The translations under genes were made by a program, and so were the position numbers. The notes beneath the pieces were generated by a model. It saw nothing but the letters and a program-made list of their open reading frames with translations. It was not told the origin of the DNA and ran no database searches. Positions 18,797 through 28,100 of a DNA stretch of 55,525 nucleotides are shown here, one piece after another. The stretch comes from a virus, in IMG/VR virus record IMGVR_UViG_3300042907_000264, positions 1 to 55,525 of that record; one strand, written 5' to 3'. Each line of letters begins with the position of its first letter. The first letter of the stretch is position 1.

Positions 18797-18978
18797 CACT
18801 CTAGTTCCACTAACATGTCATAAACACCAACTGTCATCCACTTAGTTGGAATATAAGTCAGGTTTGATCCTGACTCGCTCTTATAGACATACTTGTTATC
18901 GTAGTCCATAACTTTGGCAAGCTTTTCCCACTTACCATCATAGGCACGCTGCACGAACTGAGTTTCAAGAATATTCAT
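18796..18978 (-). CDS. Hypothetical 60-aa protein
   Basis: Product NILETQFVQRAYDGKWEKLAKVMDYDNKYVYKS, reading as a small alpha/beta protein. Coupled to the LSm-like gene by a 3-nt overlap. No family recognised. Confidence 0.6.
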   Translation of the reverse strand: MNILETQFVQRAYDGKWEKLAKVMDYDNKYVYKSESGSNLTYIPTKWMTVGVYDMLVELE

Positions 18979-18987
18979 AGTCTCTCC

Positions 18988-19188
18988 TTAATGGAATACA
19001 TTGCCGTTCATTTTTTCTTCGGTAGTGACGAATACCATTTTCTCTTCATCGTCTGTATAGTATACAGGGTTTAATCCTGCTTGTCTATAGTCATCTGCAT
19101 ATTTTAGTGCTGTGTGGAAGCTACTGTTAGGTCCGGATAGTTCTGCCGCTTGCTTTATAATCTCTTCGGAAATAGTCTGATATGTCAT
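18988..19188 (-). CDS. Hypothetical 66-aa protein
   Basis: Product has a helical start (ISEEIIKQAAELSG) and a central YADDYRQAGLNPVYY. No family recognised. Spaced 9 nt from the next gene in the gp43 operon. Confidence 0.58.
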   Translation of the reverse strand: MTYQTISEEIIKQAAELSGPNSSFHTALKYADDYRQAGLNPVYYTDDEEKMVFVTTEEKMNGNVFH

Positions 19189-19210
19189 AGCTCTATTCCT
19201 TATAAGGGGT

Positions 19211-19462
19211 TTACCATACTCCGTCTTCTATCATCCAGGCTTTGCCATCTTTTATAAATTTACTAATACAATCATCACAGACAATGCCTGTCTCATATTT
19301 ATCTTTCTTGAGAGCAAATCTTTGCATGTCATATTTTGAACCAAAGTAAGCGAGAATGTAGTAATCATCATCTTTCAGATATAGCATTGCAGAACCAACA
19401 CCAAATATAGGCGGTCGTCCAGTCAAATCCTCAAACTCAACCTTACAGGTGTTACACTTCAT
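19211..19462 (-). CDS. Small zinc-finger-like protein (83 aa)
   Basis: CNTCKVEF at the N terminus and VCDDCISKF near the C terminus form two Cys pairs 49 residues apart, fitting a treble-clef or ribbon zinc site. A strand-rich middle separates them. Function unknown. Confidence 0.65.
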   Translation of the reverse strand: MKCNTCKVEFEDLTGRPPIFGVGSAMLYLKDDDYYILAYFGSKYDMQRFALKKDKYETGIVCDDCISKFIKDGKAWMIEDGVW

Positions 19463-19465
19463 ATC

Positions 19466-20155
19466 TTAATCCCACAAATTCTGATAGTACTTACCGAACA
19501 GCGTGAATCCAAGTTGCTTACGCTCATTATATGCCTTACACTTTTCAGCATTAAACTTGCCGGTCTTCAGTCGCTCTTCTTTACTGAAGAGAGAATCTCC
19601 CTCAACGATTTCTCCTGGTTCATAAGGATCATAGTAATTCTTATAATCGTCCTCTTCATCAATCTCTTGCTCAAAGCTCCAAATCATCTGATCAAGAACC
19701 CAGATCCACTGGGCATGAAACTTTTCACTGGCCGCTTCAATCTCTTCATCAGTTGCGTTTAGAGTCTTATCATAAGAGCCGTGATCAAAAACAGCAGTCT
19801 CTCTTTCAGTCAAACGCATATGTTCTGGAATATCTTCAGGTTCAATATAAGGGCTGCCGTGTTTTGTGGCCTTTAATTGTTTGAGCATAGGAAGAATGAT
19901 GTATGCTAGAGTGTGATCCATACTCCAAGTATCTTCACGGTCAATACGAACACTGATCTTGCGCTTACGATGCTTCACAACATGATTTACAGTATTGTTA
20001 TAGAACCACCGAATAGCAGATTCAAGTTTTTCTAGAAACTTTTCAAACTTGGTTTCACTTTCTTTCCATTCAATACCATACTTCCTGTCCATATAGTTAG
20101 AATGGATTTGACAAGTCCACCAAGTATCAGGATATCCGCCGATCTTAACCTTCAT
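19466..20155 (-). CDS. Conserved phage protein of unknown function (229 aa)
   Basis: The segment VRIDREDTWSMDHTLAYIILPMLKQLK (about 88-114) is the hallmark of a family I recognise from many tailed phages, with no known function. Also present are a Trp/His-rich middle and a C-terminal KQLGFTLFGKYYQNLWD. An acidic linker spans about 165-195. The ATG overlaps the previous stop (ATGA). Confidence 0.78.
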   Translation of the reverse strand: MKVKIGGYPDTWWTCQIHSNYMDRKYGIEWKESETKFEKFLEKLESAIRWFYNNTVNHVVKHRKRKISVRIDREDTWSMDHTLAYIILPMLKQLKATKHGSPYIEPEDIPEHMRLTERETAVFDHGSYDKTLNATDEEIEAASEKFHAQWIWVLDQMIWSFEQEIDEEDDYKNYYDPYEPGEIVEGDSLFSKEERLKTGKFNAEKCKAYNERKQLGFTLFGKYYQNLWD

Positions 20156-20319
20156 TCTTTAGTTTCCTGTTCTTCAATAATCTTATTAGCAGATTCAATA
20201 AGAGTGGCCATGATACCTTTTCGCGCAAACACTAAAAGGGTATCGTAATCCATAGTCACGGAAATAGTCGCACTACCATCTTCATTCTCAATAAACTCAT
20301 CTAGAGTAAAGTTATTCAT
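20152..20319 (-). CDS. Hypothetical 55-aa protein
   Basis: Product NNFTLDEFIENEDGSATISV then a C-terminal helix LIESANKIIEEQ. Coupled on both sides: TAATG with the upstream gene, ATGA with the downstream one. Short genes of this type are often found next to the 229-aa family; I cannot name a function. Confidence 0.6.
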   Translation of the reverse strand: MNNFTLDEFIENEDGSATISVTMDYDTLLVFARKGIMATLIESANKIIEEQETKE

Positions 20320-20561
20320 TAGGTACCGCTTCCAGTCTTGCTAGTTGCCTTCTTGATTTCTTCGCCGGTAATTTCCTTACAGATGTAATAGACAATACCA
20401 GCATTCGTGCCAATCTTAGTCTGCTCTTCATCCATAAGAAAGTTGCCGACTTCATTGCAAGTCTTCTCGTTATTGTATTCAGGAGTGTTAGGATATCTGG
20501 TATCAACGGTAGCCTTACCGTCTGCCAGAACAGTGAAAAGAATAATATACCAAATGGACAT
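20319..20561 (-). CDS. Hypothetical 80-aa protein with hydrophobic N terminus
   Basis: Residues 2-12 (SIWYIILFTVL) are hydrophobic, as a short signal or anchor. The remainder is polar with two Cys (EKTCNEV and YYICKEI) that could pair if exported. No family recognised. Starts 24 nt after the CCA end of tRNA-Gly(UCC). Confidence 0.58.
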   Translation of the reverse strand: MSIWYIILFTVLADGKATVDTRYPNTPEYNNEKTCNEVGNFLMDEEQTKIGTNAGIVYYICKEITGEEIKKATSKTGSGT

Positions 20562-20584
20562 AGTGTTACCTCATAATGAAAGAT

Positions 20585-20658
20585 TGGAGCGAGGTGCGGG
20601 ACTCGAACCCGCTTCTACAGCTTGGAAGGCTGGGGCACAACCCATATACCAACCTCGC
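20585..20658 (-). tRNA. tRNA-Gly(UCC)
   Basis: Acceptor GCGAGGT/ACCTCGC perfect, anticodon stem CCAGC/GCTGT around CTTCCAA (UCC), T arm GCGGG-TTCGAGT-CCCGC, U73-CCA. The only tRNA outside the 0-9.2 kb cluster. Confidence 0.93.
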
Positions 20659-20669
20659 GCTCTTTGTAT

Positions 20670-20936
20670 TTATCTAACTTCTTTGAACGAATAGCCGTCT
20701 ATCTTAACTTCGATAGTATCACGATTCTTTGCCCAAAACTGAATGCTTGCTTCATCACAAGCATGGTTGTAATTCTTTGCATACACCACAAAAGATTGTG
20801 CAGGAAGAAAATTCTTAACGTACGGTTCAACGGAAATAGTAAACTTCTTTCGTCCTTTCATTCGGGACTTTATAGACTTAAACGCACCATAAGGTTGCTC
20901 ACGCCAAATAGTTTCCATTTCCAACTTACTAAGCAT
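20670..20936 (-). CDS. Hypothetical 88-aa basic protein
   Basis: Product is basic in the middle (SIKSRMKGRKKFTISVEPYVKNF) and has a C-terminal helix with KNYNHACDEASIQFWAKN. GAGAGGA lies before the ATG and the gene has its own consensus promoter at 20966-20994. No family recognised. Confidence 0.6.
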   Translation of the reverse strand: MLSKLEMETIWREQPYGAFKSIKSRMKGRKKFTISVEPYVKNFLPAQSFVVYAKNYNHACDEASIQFWAKNRDTIEVKIDGYSFKEVR

Positions 20937-20965
20937 ATTTCCTCTCTTAATGTAGATTACTAATA

Positions 20966-20994
20966 ATCATAGCATTGGAAGCACAGAATGTCAA
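20966..20994 (-). promoter_or_regulatory. Sigma70-type promoter
   Basis: TTGACA, 17 nt, TATGAT, preceded by TGC. Drives the 88-aa gene and tRNA-Gly. It overlaps the end of the FkbM gene. Confidence 0.78.
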
Positions 20995-21620
20995 GCTTTT
21001 TCAAATATCCAATCTTCTTGAATAAGTGAACCATTCATATAGCTTTCATCAATTTTTTGGATTGGAACAAAACCTATACTCTTCATGTATTCCAATACTT
21101 CTTCTTTTAAAGGAGCTCCTATGTTATAAGGAATAAGTGATATTTCCAAAAGAACATAACGTGCATTAGAAATGGCTTTTTGTCCACCTTTCATAATGTC
21201 CACTTCAGAACCTTGAGTGTCCATCTTGATGAAATCAAACGCGATATCTGGGCAATCACGTTCAAGCACACTATCAAGTGTTTGTGTGGTAACCCAAGAA
21301 TAGTTCTTCATAGAAAAATAATTTGTATTTTCAAGGTAGTAAGATGATCCTGTACCAATCATATTACCGTCTTGAAAATAGAACTGAACATCTTTTACAT
21401 CATTAGACAAACACACAATCGAATATGGAATTCCTGTTCTCTTCAGTATGCCATCACAAAAAGGATTAGCTTCAATCATAAACAGTTGAGCTTCTGGCAA
21501 TATATGTCTCATCATCATTGAGAAGTTGCCAACGTTAGCACCAATGTCTAAAATAGACTTCACATCTCGTTCTTTAAGAAAGTCAAAGAACTGACTTATA
21601 TCGCCTGTATTACTGATCAT
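20991..21620 (-). CDS. FkbM-family methyltransferase
   Basis: A 209-residue class I SAM methyltransferase. SILDIGANVGNFSMMMRH (about 22-39) is the SAM-binding motif, and FDFIKMDTQGSEVDIMKGG (about 127-145) is the FkbM signature. GAGG at 6 nt supports the start at 21620, overlapping the previous gene by 11 nt. FkbM enzymes methylate sugar or polyketide hydroxyls. It lies directly behind two glycosyltransferase-like genes, so the three probably make or decorate one glycan. Confidence 0.85.
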   Translation of the reverse strand: MISNTGDISQFFDFLKERDVKSILDIGANVGNFSMMMRHILPEAQLFMIEANPFCDGILKRTGIPYSIVCLSNDVKDVQFYFQDGNMIGTGSSYYLENTNYFSMKNYSWVTTQTLDSVLERDCPDIAFDFIKMDTQGSEVDIMKGGQKAISNARYVLLEISLIPYNIGAPLKEEVLEYMKSIGFVPIQKIDESYMNGSLIQEDWIFEKA

Positions 21621-22515
21621 ATCTAGCCTCAATGCTTTCACGCCATGCCAATGTTCTGTCATATTGATGAACTATAACAAACGGTATACCCTTAGAATTG
21701 ACAACGATACCATCATCCGTAATACTCGGTTGTTCGTCAAGGTATGTAGTTTCATATAGAATCATCTTAGACGGATTGTTTTGAATTGTAGCTCCTAGGT
21801 CACCTGCACCCGACTTGACTGCTTCTCTCGTAATACCTAGATTGATTGCCCAAGCATCTTTGTTCGTTGTGGTTTTCACTATATCAGTATAAGGCTTCTG
21901 CTGAAGAATAATGTTGAATACAACTTGATCGACAATAGGAATAGGACGATTGATCGACATTTGAAAAATCATGAAGAACAAGTCGCGCATTTGAGATGGT
22001 GATCCTGCAAGAATACCAACGTTGCAGACTTTCATTTCTTTGTAAATCTTATGGAAATATGATCCAAATGATTGCAACAGATTTTGATTGTTCCAAGGTT
22101 CATCTTCATACTTCATACCTTCACACGATACAATGAGGTCTTGAAGTCCTTCAAAAATTGCATCATCATACCAATCAGAAGGATTGGACTGAAAAACAAC
22201 ATCGCGGGTATCAGTTGCCACTACAAAGTCATATTTTGATCCATGCTTAGTCAAATAGTTCCAGATATAGAAGAAGCGTTCTACGTGCGGTGCACCATTG
22301 TGAAAAGACTTAACACTACCATCTTCTTGAACGTCTCCATAAAGTTCAAGGATAAGTCCTTCTTCTGTAAGCTTTTCAATTGTTTCTTTTTCAATGTTCG
22401 TTGCAACCAAAACGATATCACCCTTAAAGCCAGACTTCTTAATAGAGTTGACCCAATGCTTCAGTTTATTCCAGTCGTAGTTTGATGCACCACCAATAAT
22501 TAGGTCTTTACCCAA
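21610..22515 (-). CDS. Putative glycosyltransferase (GT-A like), TTG start
   Basis: A 301-residue protein. KGDIVLVATNIEKETIEKL near the N terminus looks like a nucleotide-binding fold, and FVVATDTRDVVFQSNP (about 95-110) contains the DxD-like motif. PIPIVDQVVFNIILQQKPY and WAINLG also resemble plant- or phage-type glycosyltransferases. The start codon is TTG with AAGGAG 7 nt upstream, inside the end of the previous gene. Substrate unknown. Confidence 0.7.
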   Translation of the reverse strand: MGKDLIIGGASNYDWNKLKHWVNSIKKSGFKGDIVLVATNIEKETIEKLTEEGLILELYGDVQEDGSVKSFHNGAPHVERFFYIWNYLTKHGSKYDFVVATDTRDVVFQSNPSDWYDDAIFEGLQDLIVSCEGMKYEDEPWNNQNLLQSFGSYFHKIYKEMKVCNVGILAGSPSQMRDLFFMIFQMSINRPIPIVDQVVFNIILQQKPYTDIVKTTTNKDAWAINLGITREAVKSGAGDLGATIQNNPSKMILYETTYLDEQPSITDDGIVVNSKGIPFVIVHQYDRTLAWRESIEARYDQ

Positions 22516-23255
22516 GGTAGTTCTCCTTTATAATGTTCAAGTTGCTTTTGATTGCCTTCGATAAAGAAATCACCGTTCACAGAAATAGGACCACTATCCA
22601 CACGATAGCACATAGAATGGTTGCTCGTTGTATTCCACCTACTGCGTTCTCGAATAGCGTTGAAATAAATCCGATCACAAGCGAAGTGCTTTGCATCCCA
22701 AATGTAGCTTGTTGCCTGAATGAATTCACGCTTGAATGCATATGCGGAAGTGTCTACGAGATACTGTGGATTATCATGTGTAAAGTAGATTGGCCATTTG
22801 CCTAATGCTTCACAGTTGTCATCTGCAATAAACTGCTTATCTGGTGTATATATTTTACGCAATGAATGTGCCCAATCAAGTTTTTCAGCTTCGATCAATT
22901 CGACAAGAGACTTGACATGATTCGGTTCAAACCAATTATCATCATCTAGAAATAACACATAGTCCTCATCAACCAGATGGGGATACGCGGCATAAATGCG
23001 CTGTCCGTTAATACCCTTTGCGCCGGTATTTGTAGGAACGCTTGTTGTTTGAATATTTTTCTTAGGAGGTATTTCTATAGTATTCAGAACAACATCCATC
23101 ATTGCATCAGAATATTCTTTGTGACCGTCCGCAACAATCAAATGACGAATGTTAGAATATGTTTGTTCTTGAACAGAACGAATTGCATCTGCTAAAGCAG
23201 GTTTGCCGATTGTTGGCGTGATAACGACTACAGACTTTTCAATGATTAGTTTCAT
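22500..23255 (-). CDS. Family 2 glycosyltransferase
   Basis: A 251-residue GT-A enzyme. VVVITPTIGKPALADAIRSV (9-28) is the nucleotide-sugar start, IRHLIVADG follows, and YVLFLDDDNWFEPNH (about 98-112) holds the metal-binding DDD. The start at 23255 is used because the longer frame begins inside the promoter-terminator element. It begins the operon with the TTG-start transferase and the FkbM methyltransferase. Confidence 0.85.
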   Translation of the reverse strand: MKLIIEKSVVVITPTIGKPALADAIRSVQEQTYSNIRHLIVADGHKEYSDAMMDVVLNTIEIPPKKNIQTTSVPTNTGAKGINGQRIYAAYPHLVDEDYVLFLDDDNWFEPNHVKSLVELIEAEKLDWAHSLRKIYTPDKQFIADDNCEALGKWPIYFTHDNPQYLVDTSAYAFKREFIQATSYIWDAKHFACDRIYFNAIRERSRWNTTSNHSMCYRVDSGPISVNGDFFIEGNQKQLEHYKGELPWVKT

Positions 23256-23266
23256 AATATACCTAT

Positions 23267-23304
23267 AAAAAGAAGAGAGGACACTATTATATAGCATCCT
23301 CTCT
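23267..23304 (-). terminator. Terminator hairpin that contains a promoter -10
   Basis: AGAGAGGA / TCCTCTCT stem (23297-23304 with 23274-23281), inner CTAT/ATAG, followed by TTCTTTTT. Ends the pstS transcript. Confidence 0.78.
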
Positions 23305-23314
23305 GTTGTGTCAA
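23286..23314 (-). promoter_or_regulatory. Consensus sigma70 promoter embedded in terminator
   Basis: TTGACA, 17 nt, TATAAT, with TGC before the -10. The -10 lies in the loop of the terminator hairpin, so transcripts started here lack the 5' arm and escape termination. Drives the glycan operon 23255 to 20991. Confidence 0.85.
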
Positions 23315-23317
23315 CTA

Positions 23318-24292
23318 TTACTTAAGTGGGATAAGACCCTTGTCCAAAAGATAGCCATCTGAGCCGATAGCCTCATCACTCTGATATTCTTCCATAAACT
23401 TCTTCAAGTTTGGATTGGATTCCAGATGTGAAGTTTTGAAGTATACATAAAGCTTACGTGAGATAGGATACTGACCAGCAGCGATTGCTTCGTATTCAGG
23501 AACAACACCGTTAACAGTAGTGCCACTGATTGCGTTTGCATTCTGCTCAAGGAATGAGAATCCGAAGATACCTAAAGCCTTAGGATTAGCCTGAATCTTC
23601 TGAACGATTAGATTATCGTTCTCACCAGCTTCAACATAAGCGCCATCTTCACGAACAGAATGACAGAATGTCTTTGTGTCTTCCGGTGATGCAATGATGT
23701 TGTTCTTCTTAATGACAGACTTACATTCCTTTTCAAATACCAACTCAATAAATGAGTCGCGGGTACCTGAAGTTGGCGGAGGGCCTAGAACTTCAATCTT
23801 GTCAGCAGGAAGATCAGCGCGAATGTCCTTCCATGTCTTAGAAGTATTCTCTTTGAAACCACCATCAACGAAAACATACTTGGCTAGAGCCTTGTAAATG
23901 TCTTCGGTTGTTAGGTTCATATCAACATGATCCTTAGATGCTGCTAGAACAATAGCATCAATACCAATTGTAACTTGCTCAATATGCTCTACACCATTCT
24001 TAGCGCACAAATCAAGTTCTTCCTTCTTCATCTCGCGCGAAGCATTAACTGCATCGGGAGTTTCTGGACCGTCACCAGCACAGAACAACTTAATACCACC
24101 ACCAGTACCAGTTGATTCAACGATTGGTGCAGATACACCATTCTTCTTAGCAAACTGTTCTGCTACAGCGGTTGTGAAAGGATAAACAGTGGATGATCCA
24201 ACGACACGGATCTGGTCGCTGGTAGCATAAGCAGCACTAGTGCCAAAAGCAAATAGAGCAGCAGCAAGAGTAATCATAGTTTTATTGTTCAT
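23318..24292 (-). CDS. pstS: Phosphate-binding protein PstS
   Basis: A 324-residue periplasmic solute-binding protein with a signal peptide (cleavage after about residue 23, SAAYA). Phosphate-contact segments are VVGSSTVYPFT (30-40), ESTGTGGGIKLF, NASREM and PPPTSGTRDSF. PstS is the ABC-importer binding subunit; phages such as cyanophages carry pstS to keep phosphate flowing into infected cells. No PstC/A/B are visible. It lies between Hsp20 and the glycan operon. Confidence 0.93.
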   Translation of the reverse strand: MNNKTMITLAAALFAFGTSAAYATSDQIRVVGSSTVYPFTTAVAEQFAKKNGVSAPIVESTGTGGGIKLFCAGDGPETPDAVNASREMKKEELDLCAKNGVEHIEQVTIGIDAIVLAASKDHVDMNLTTEDIYKALAKYVFVDGGFKENTSKTWKDIRADLPADKIEVLGPPPTSGTRDSFIELVFEKECKSVIKKNNIIASPEDTKTFCHSVREDGAYVEAGENDNLIVQKIQANPKALGIFGFSFLEQNANAISGTTVNGVVPEYEAIAAGQYPISRKLYVYFKTSHLESNPNLKKFMEEYQSDEAIGSDGYLLDKGLIPLK

Positions 24293-24308
24293 AGTAACTC
24301 CATAATAA

Positions 24309-24338
24309 ATATTGAGGGAGCTGATTCCCCCTCAATAT
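24309..24338 (-). terminator. Hairpin terminator before pstS
   Basis: Perfect 10-bp stem ATATTGAGGG/CCCTCAATAT with a 10-nt loop, followed by TTATT. It is placed to end the Hsp20/49-aa transcript. The U-run is weak. A further 6-bp inverted repeat ATTGGC/GCCAAT (24348-24365) lies just upstream and may be an operator. Confidence 0.6.
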
Positions 24339-24391
24339 ATAGTGTCATTGGCCAGATAGCCAATCAGCTTCTTCATTAGTATAAGGAAACA

Positions 24392-24541
24392 TTACCAATG
24401 TCTCCTATCATTATAGGACTTGCGGTCCCATTCACGCTGAAGCCATTCTAAGTGAGCCTGATCTGTAGCCTGACAAAGATAATCATACATGCGATCTTGC
24501 TCACTCTTGCGAGTGAATATTTTCTTCAGTGTTCTTATCAT
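24392..24541 (-). CDS. 49-aa basic protein coupled to Hsp20
   Basis: The ATG overlaps the Hsp20 stop (TAATG). The product contains DYLCQATDQAHLEWLQREWDR, recalling the short proteobacterial DUF3563 pattern of a helix ending in LE.R.RE.D, but the match is weak. Basic and helical. Function unknown; translational coupling suggests a link with Hsp20. Confidence 0.62.
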   Translation of the reverse strand: MIRTLKKIFTRKSEQDRMYDYLCQATDQAHLEWLQREWDRKSYNDRRHW

Positions 24542-25077
24542 TACTTATCCGATCTGTCTTGTAGATATTCTTTAGTGGCATTGTTGCCAGATTCGGTAAG
24601 AAGTTCTTTCTTTGATTCAGTCTTAGGTTCTTCCCCAATGTTAATCTTCTTAGGCTTCTTATCTTCAGGAATGAAACGCTCAAGCCAAATCTTAAGCATA
24701 CCGTTGATAAGATCAGCATTCTTGACTTCGACCGTATCAGCTAATTCAAATTGACGAGTGAATGCCCGTTCAGCAATACCTTTGAAGATGTAATTATCAT
24801 CTGTATCATTCGTATGAACGTTACCCTTGATGGTTAACTTTCCGTCTTGAAGCTCAAGTTCCAAATCTTGTCTACCGAAACCTGCAACAGCCATTTCGAT
24901 GACATACGTAGTATCACCAGTCTTCTTTATGTTGTATGGGGGATAGGCAGAAATCTTAGGAAGAGTTTCACTCATTTCCGCAAGACGCTTGAGAATAGGT
25001 TCAAAACCTACTGTAGTGTTAAACTGCTTAGGAAAATCTGAAGCAAAAGAGAAGGGATCGAAAAATGACTTGTTCAT
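24541..25077 (-). CDS. Small heat shock protein Hsp20 (IbpA-like)
   Basis: A 178-residue protein with an alpha-crystallin domain at about 45-140: AYPPYNIKKTGDTTYVIEMAVAGF, RQDLELELQDGKLTIKG, IFKGIAERAFTRQFEL and LINGMLKIWLERFIPE. The FDPFSF N-terminal segment is typical of IbpA. It holds unfolding proteins; T4-like cyanophages carry a similar gene. The C-terminal tail is longer than in IbpA. The promoter at 25141-25170 combines a sigma70 -35 with TATAAATA. Confidence 0.93.
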   Translation of the reverse strand: MNKSFFDPFSFASDFPKQFNTTVGFEPILKRLAEMSETLPKISAYPPYNIKKTGDTTYVIEMAVAGFGRQDLELELQDGKLTIKGNVHTNDTDDNYIFKGIAERAFTRQFELADTVEVKNADLINGMLKIWLERFIPEDKKPKKINIGEEPKTESKKELLTESGNNATKEYLQDRSDK

Positions 25078-25137
25078 ATGTTAACTCCATTTATGCAAGT
25101 TAGTTGTTGTAGTCTTCCCATTAAGGCGAAGACATAT

Positions 25138-25170
25138 CTATTTATAGCACGTTTTGGTTGGTGGTGTCAA
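25138..25170 (-). promoter_or_regulatory. Hybrid sigma70/late promoter of hsp20
   Basis: TTGACA, 18 nt, then TGCTATAAATAG. The -10 region is at the same time a perfect late TATAAATA box (25138-25145 region), so the site could serve both host sigma70 and gp55. Confidence 0.65.
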
Positions 25171-28100
25171 GTATTACTTTCAAGAATTGCAATTTTTTCA
25201 TTCAATGTCTTTACGGCTTCAATGAGAACTCCGATAAGACCATTATAGTTTACCGTCTTCTTTCCATCTGTTGTTGATACCAATTCAGGGAACACATCTT
25301 CGACATCTTGAGCGATAACACCTATCGATTCTAGATTTGTATTTTTCCATGTAAATTCTACACCGTTTAACATTTCTAATTTATTTAACGCACCATTTAC
25401 ATTTTTGATATTGTACTTCATTGATCTGTCTGAACTTGAATTGAAGTTCGTTGCTGTAAGAGTTGCCGTACCTGGGTTAAATGTTAAGCTGCTACTATTC
25501 ACATACGTTGTGCTTAGGAAACCAGAAGATTGATCTGTAAACAAGACATTTCTGGCTGCGCTTGTAGAATCTGTAGTAATTGATGCAGAAGCGCCTGTCG
25601 TGCCTTGACTTGATATACCTTGTGGTCCTTGAGGCCCTAGTCCGCCTAATATACCTTGAGCACCTTGAAGTCCAATAGGACCCTGCAAACCTTGTGTGCC
25701 TTGAGCGCCATTGGCACCAACAACACCTTGAGAACCTAATACACCTTGTATACCTTGAGATCCTAATATACCTTGTAATCCTTGTGCACCAGTGGCACCA
25801 GTTGCACCTGTATTACCAGTATCACCTTTTATACCTTGTAATCCTTGTGCACCAGTGGCACCAGTTGCACCTGTATTACCAGTATCACCTTTTATACCCT
25901 GAATACCTTGAGCGCCAGTAGCACCAGTTGCACCTGTATTACCAATATCACCTTTTATACCTTGTAATCCTTGTGCACCAGTGGCACCAGTTGCACCTGT
26001 ATTACCAGTATCACCTTTTATACCTTGTAATCCTTGTGCACCAGTGGCACCAGTTGCACCTGTATTACCAGTATCACCTTTTATACCCTGAATACCTTGT
26101 AATCCTTGTGAACCAGTTGCACCTGTATTACCAGTATCACCTTTTATACCCTGAATACCTTGTAATCCTTGTGAACCAGTTGCACCTGTATTACCAGTAT
26201 CACCTTTTATACCCTGAATACCTTGTAATCCTTGAGCGCCTAATATACCTTGAGCACCAGTGGCACCTGTTGTACCCTGAGCACCAGTTGTACCCTGAGC
26301 ACCAGTGGCACCAGTTGTACCCTGAGCACCTGTTGTACCTTGAACACCTTGAGCGCCTAATATACCCTGAGCACCAGTAGCACCAGTTGTTCCTTGAGTA
26401 CCTGTTGTACCTTGAGCACCTGTAGTTCCTTGTCTACCTTGAACACCTTGAACACCTTGAGCGCCTAATATACCCTGAGCACCAGTAGCACCAGTTGTTC
26501 CTTGAGTACCTGTTGTACCCTGAGCACCAGTGGCACCAGTTGTACCCTGAGCACCAGTGGCACCAGTTGTTCCTTGAGTACCTGTTGTACCCTGAGCACC
26601 AGTAGCACCAGTTGTTCCTTGAGTACCTGTTGTACCCTGAGCACCAGTGGCACCAGTTGTACCTTGAGCACCAGTAGCACCAGTTGTTCCTTGAGTACCT
26701 GTTGTACCCTGAGCACCAGTTATACCTTGAGATCCAGTTGTTCCTTGAGTGCCTGTCGTGCCTTGTGAACCAGTAGCACCAGTTGTTCCCTGAGCACCTG
26801 TAGTTCCTTGTCTACCTTGAACACCTTGAGCGCCTAATATACCCTGAGCACCAGTGGCACCAGTTGTACCTTGAACACCTTGAGCGCCTAATATACCTTG
26901 AGCACCAGTGGCACCAGTTGTACCTTGAGCGCCAGTGGCACCAGTTGTACCTTGAGCGCCTGTTGTACCTTGAGCGCCTGTCGTACCTTGAGTACCAGTT
27001 GTTCCCTGAGCACCTGTAGTTCCTTGTCTACCTTGAACACCTTGAGCGCCTAATATACCTTGAGTACCCTGAGTTCCAGTTGTACCTTGAAGACCTTGAA
27101 TACCTGCAGCAAAGGGTGCAGTCCATTGAATTCCACTTCCAGTCGCGACTAAAATAGAACCGTTAGTGCCCACATTATTATTAAAGTCGTAAAGACCAGA
27201 ACGAAGTCTTACATTTCCATTAACGTCCAATTTTTGAGTTGGACTTGTCGTTCCAATTCCAACATTTCCACCATAAGCTGCAAACTCAATTGTTCCATCC
27301 GCATCTACATCTATACTTGGTATACCAGAAACATCATTAACTGAGAAAATCGATCCGGTAGTAAGATTGTTTGTAATACTGAAAAGTTGCCCAGCAGAAC
27401 CTTCAAACGATAATGTTCCAGAATTCAAGCTATCATATGGAATGATATCTATTGCAGTACCAATTCCAAAAGCTCCAGTAGAAGGATTATATTGTAATTT
27501 AGTACTTGTTACATTAAGAGTTGTTGAAATTCCTGATGTAGCAGTTACAAATCCAATAAAGGCATTGGTAGATGTTGTATCGTTAACAATTGTAAATCCA
27601 CCATTATTAGCACCTTGAATACCTTGAGTTCCTTGTGATCCAATTGTGCCTTGAGTACCAGTTGTACCTTGAGCGCCTGTAGTTCCTTGTCTACCTTGAA
27701 CACCTTGAGCGCCTGTTGTACCCTGTGTACCTGTTGTACCCTGTGATCCAGTTGTACCTTGAGCACCAGTAGTGCCTTGAGCGCCTGTCGTACCCTGAGT
27801 GCCTACTGTTCCTTGAGTACCTGTTGTACCTTGTGTGCCTCCAGTACCAGCAGTGCCGTTTACACCCGAAGTGCCTTGAATACCCGTTGTACCTTGTGAA
27901 CCTGTAGTGCCTTGAGCGCCTAATATACCTTGAATGCCTTGTGTACCCTGAGCACCTGTTGTACCTTGAGATCCAGTTGTACCTTGAGTGCCTGTTGTAC
28001 CTTGAGCACCAGTAGTACCTTGTGAACCTGTAGTGCCTTGAGCGCCTAATATACCTTGAATGCCTTGTGTACCTTGAGATCCAGTTGTACCTTGTGAACC

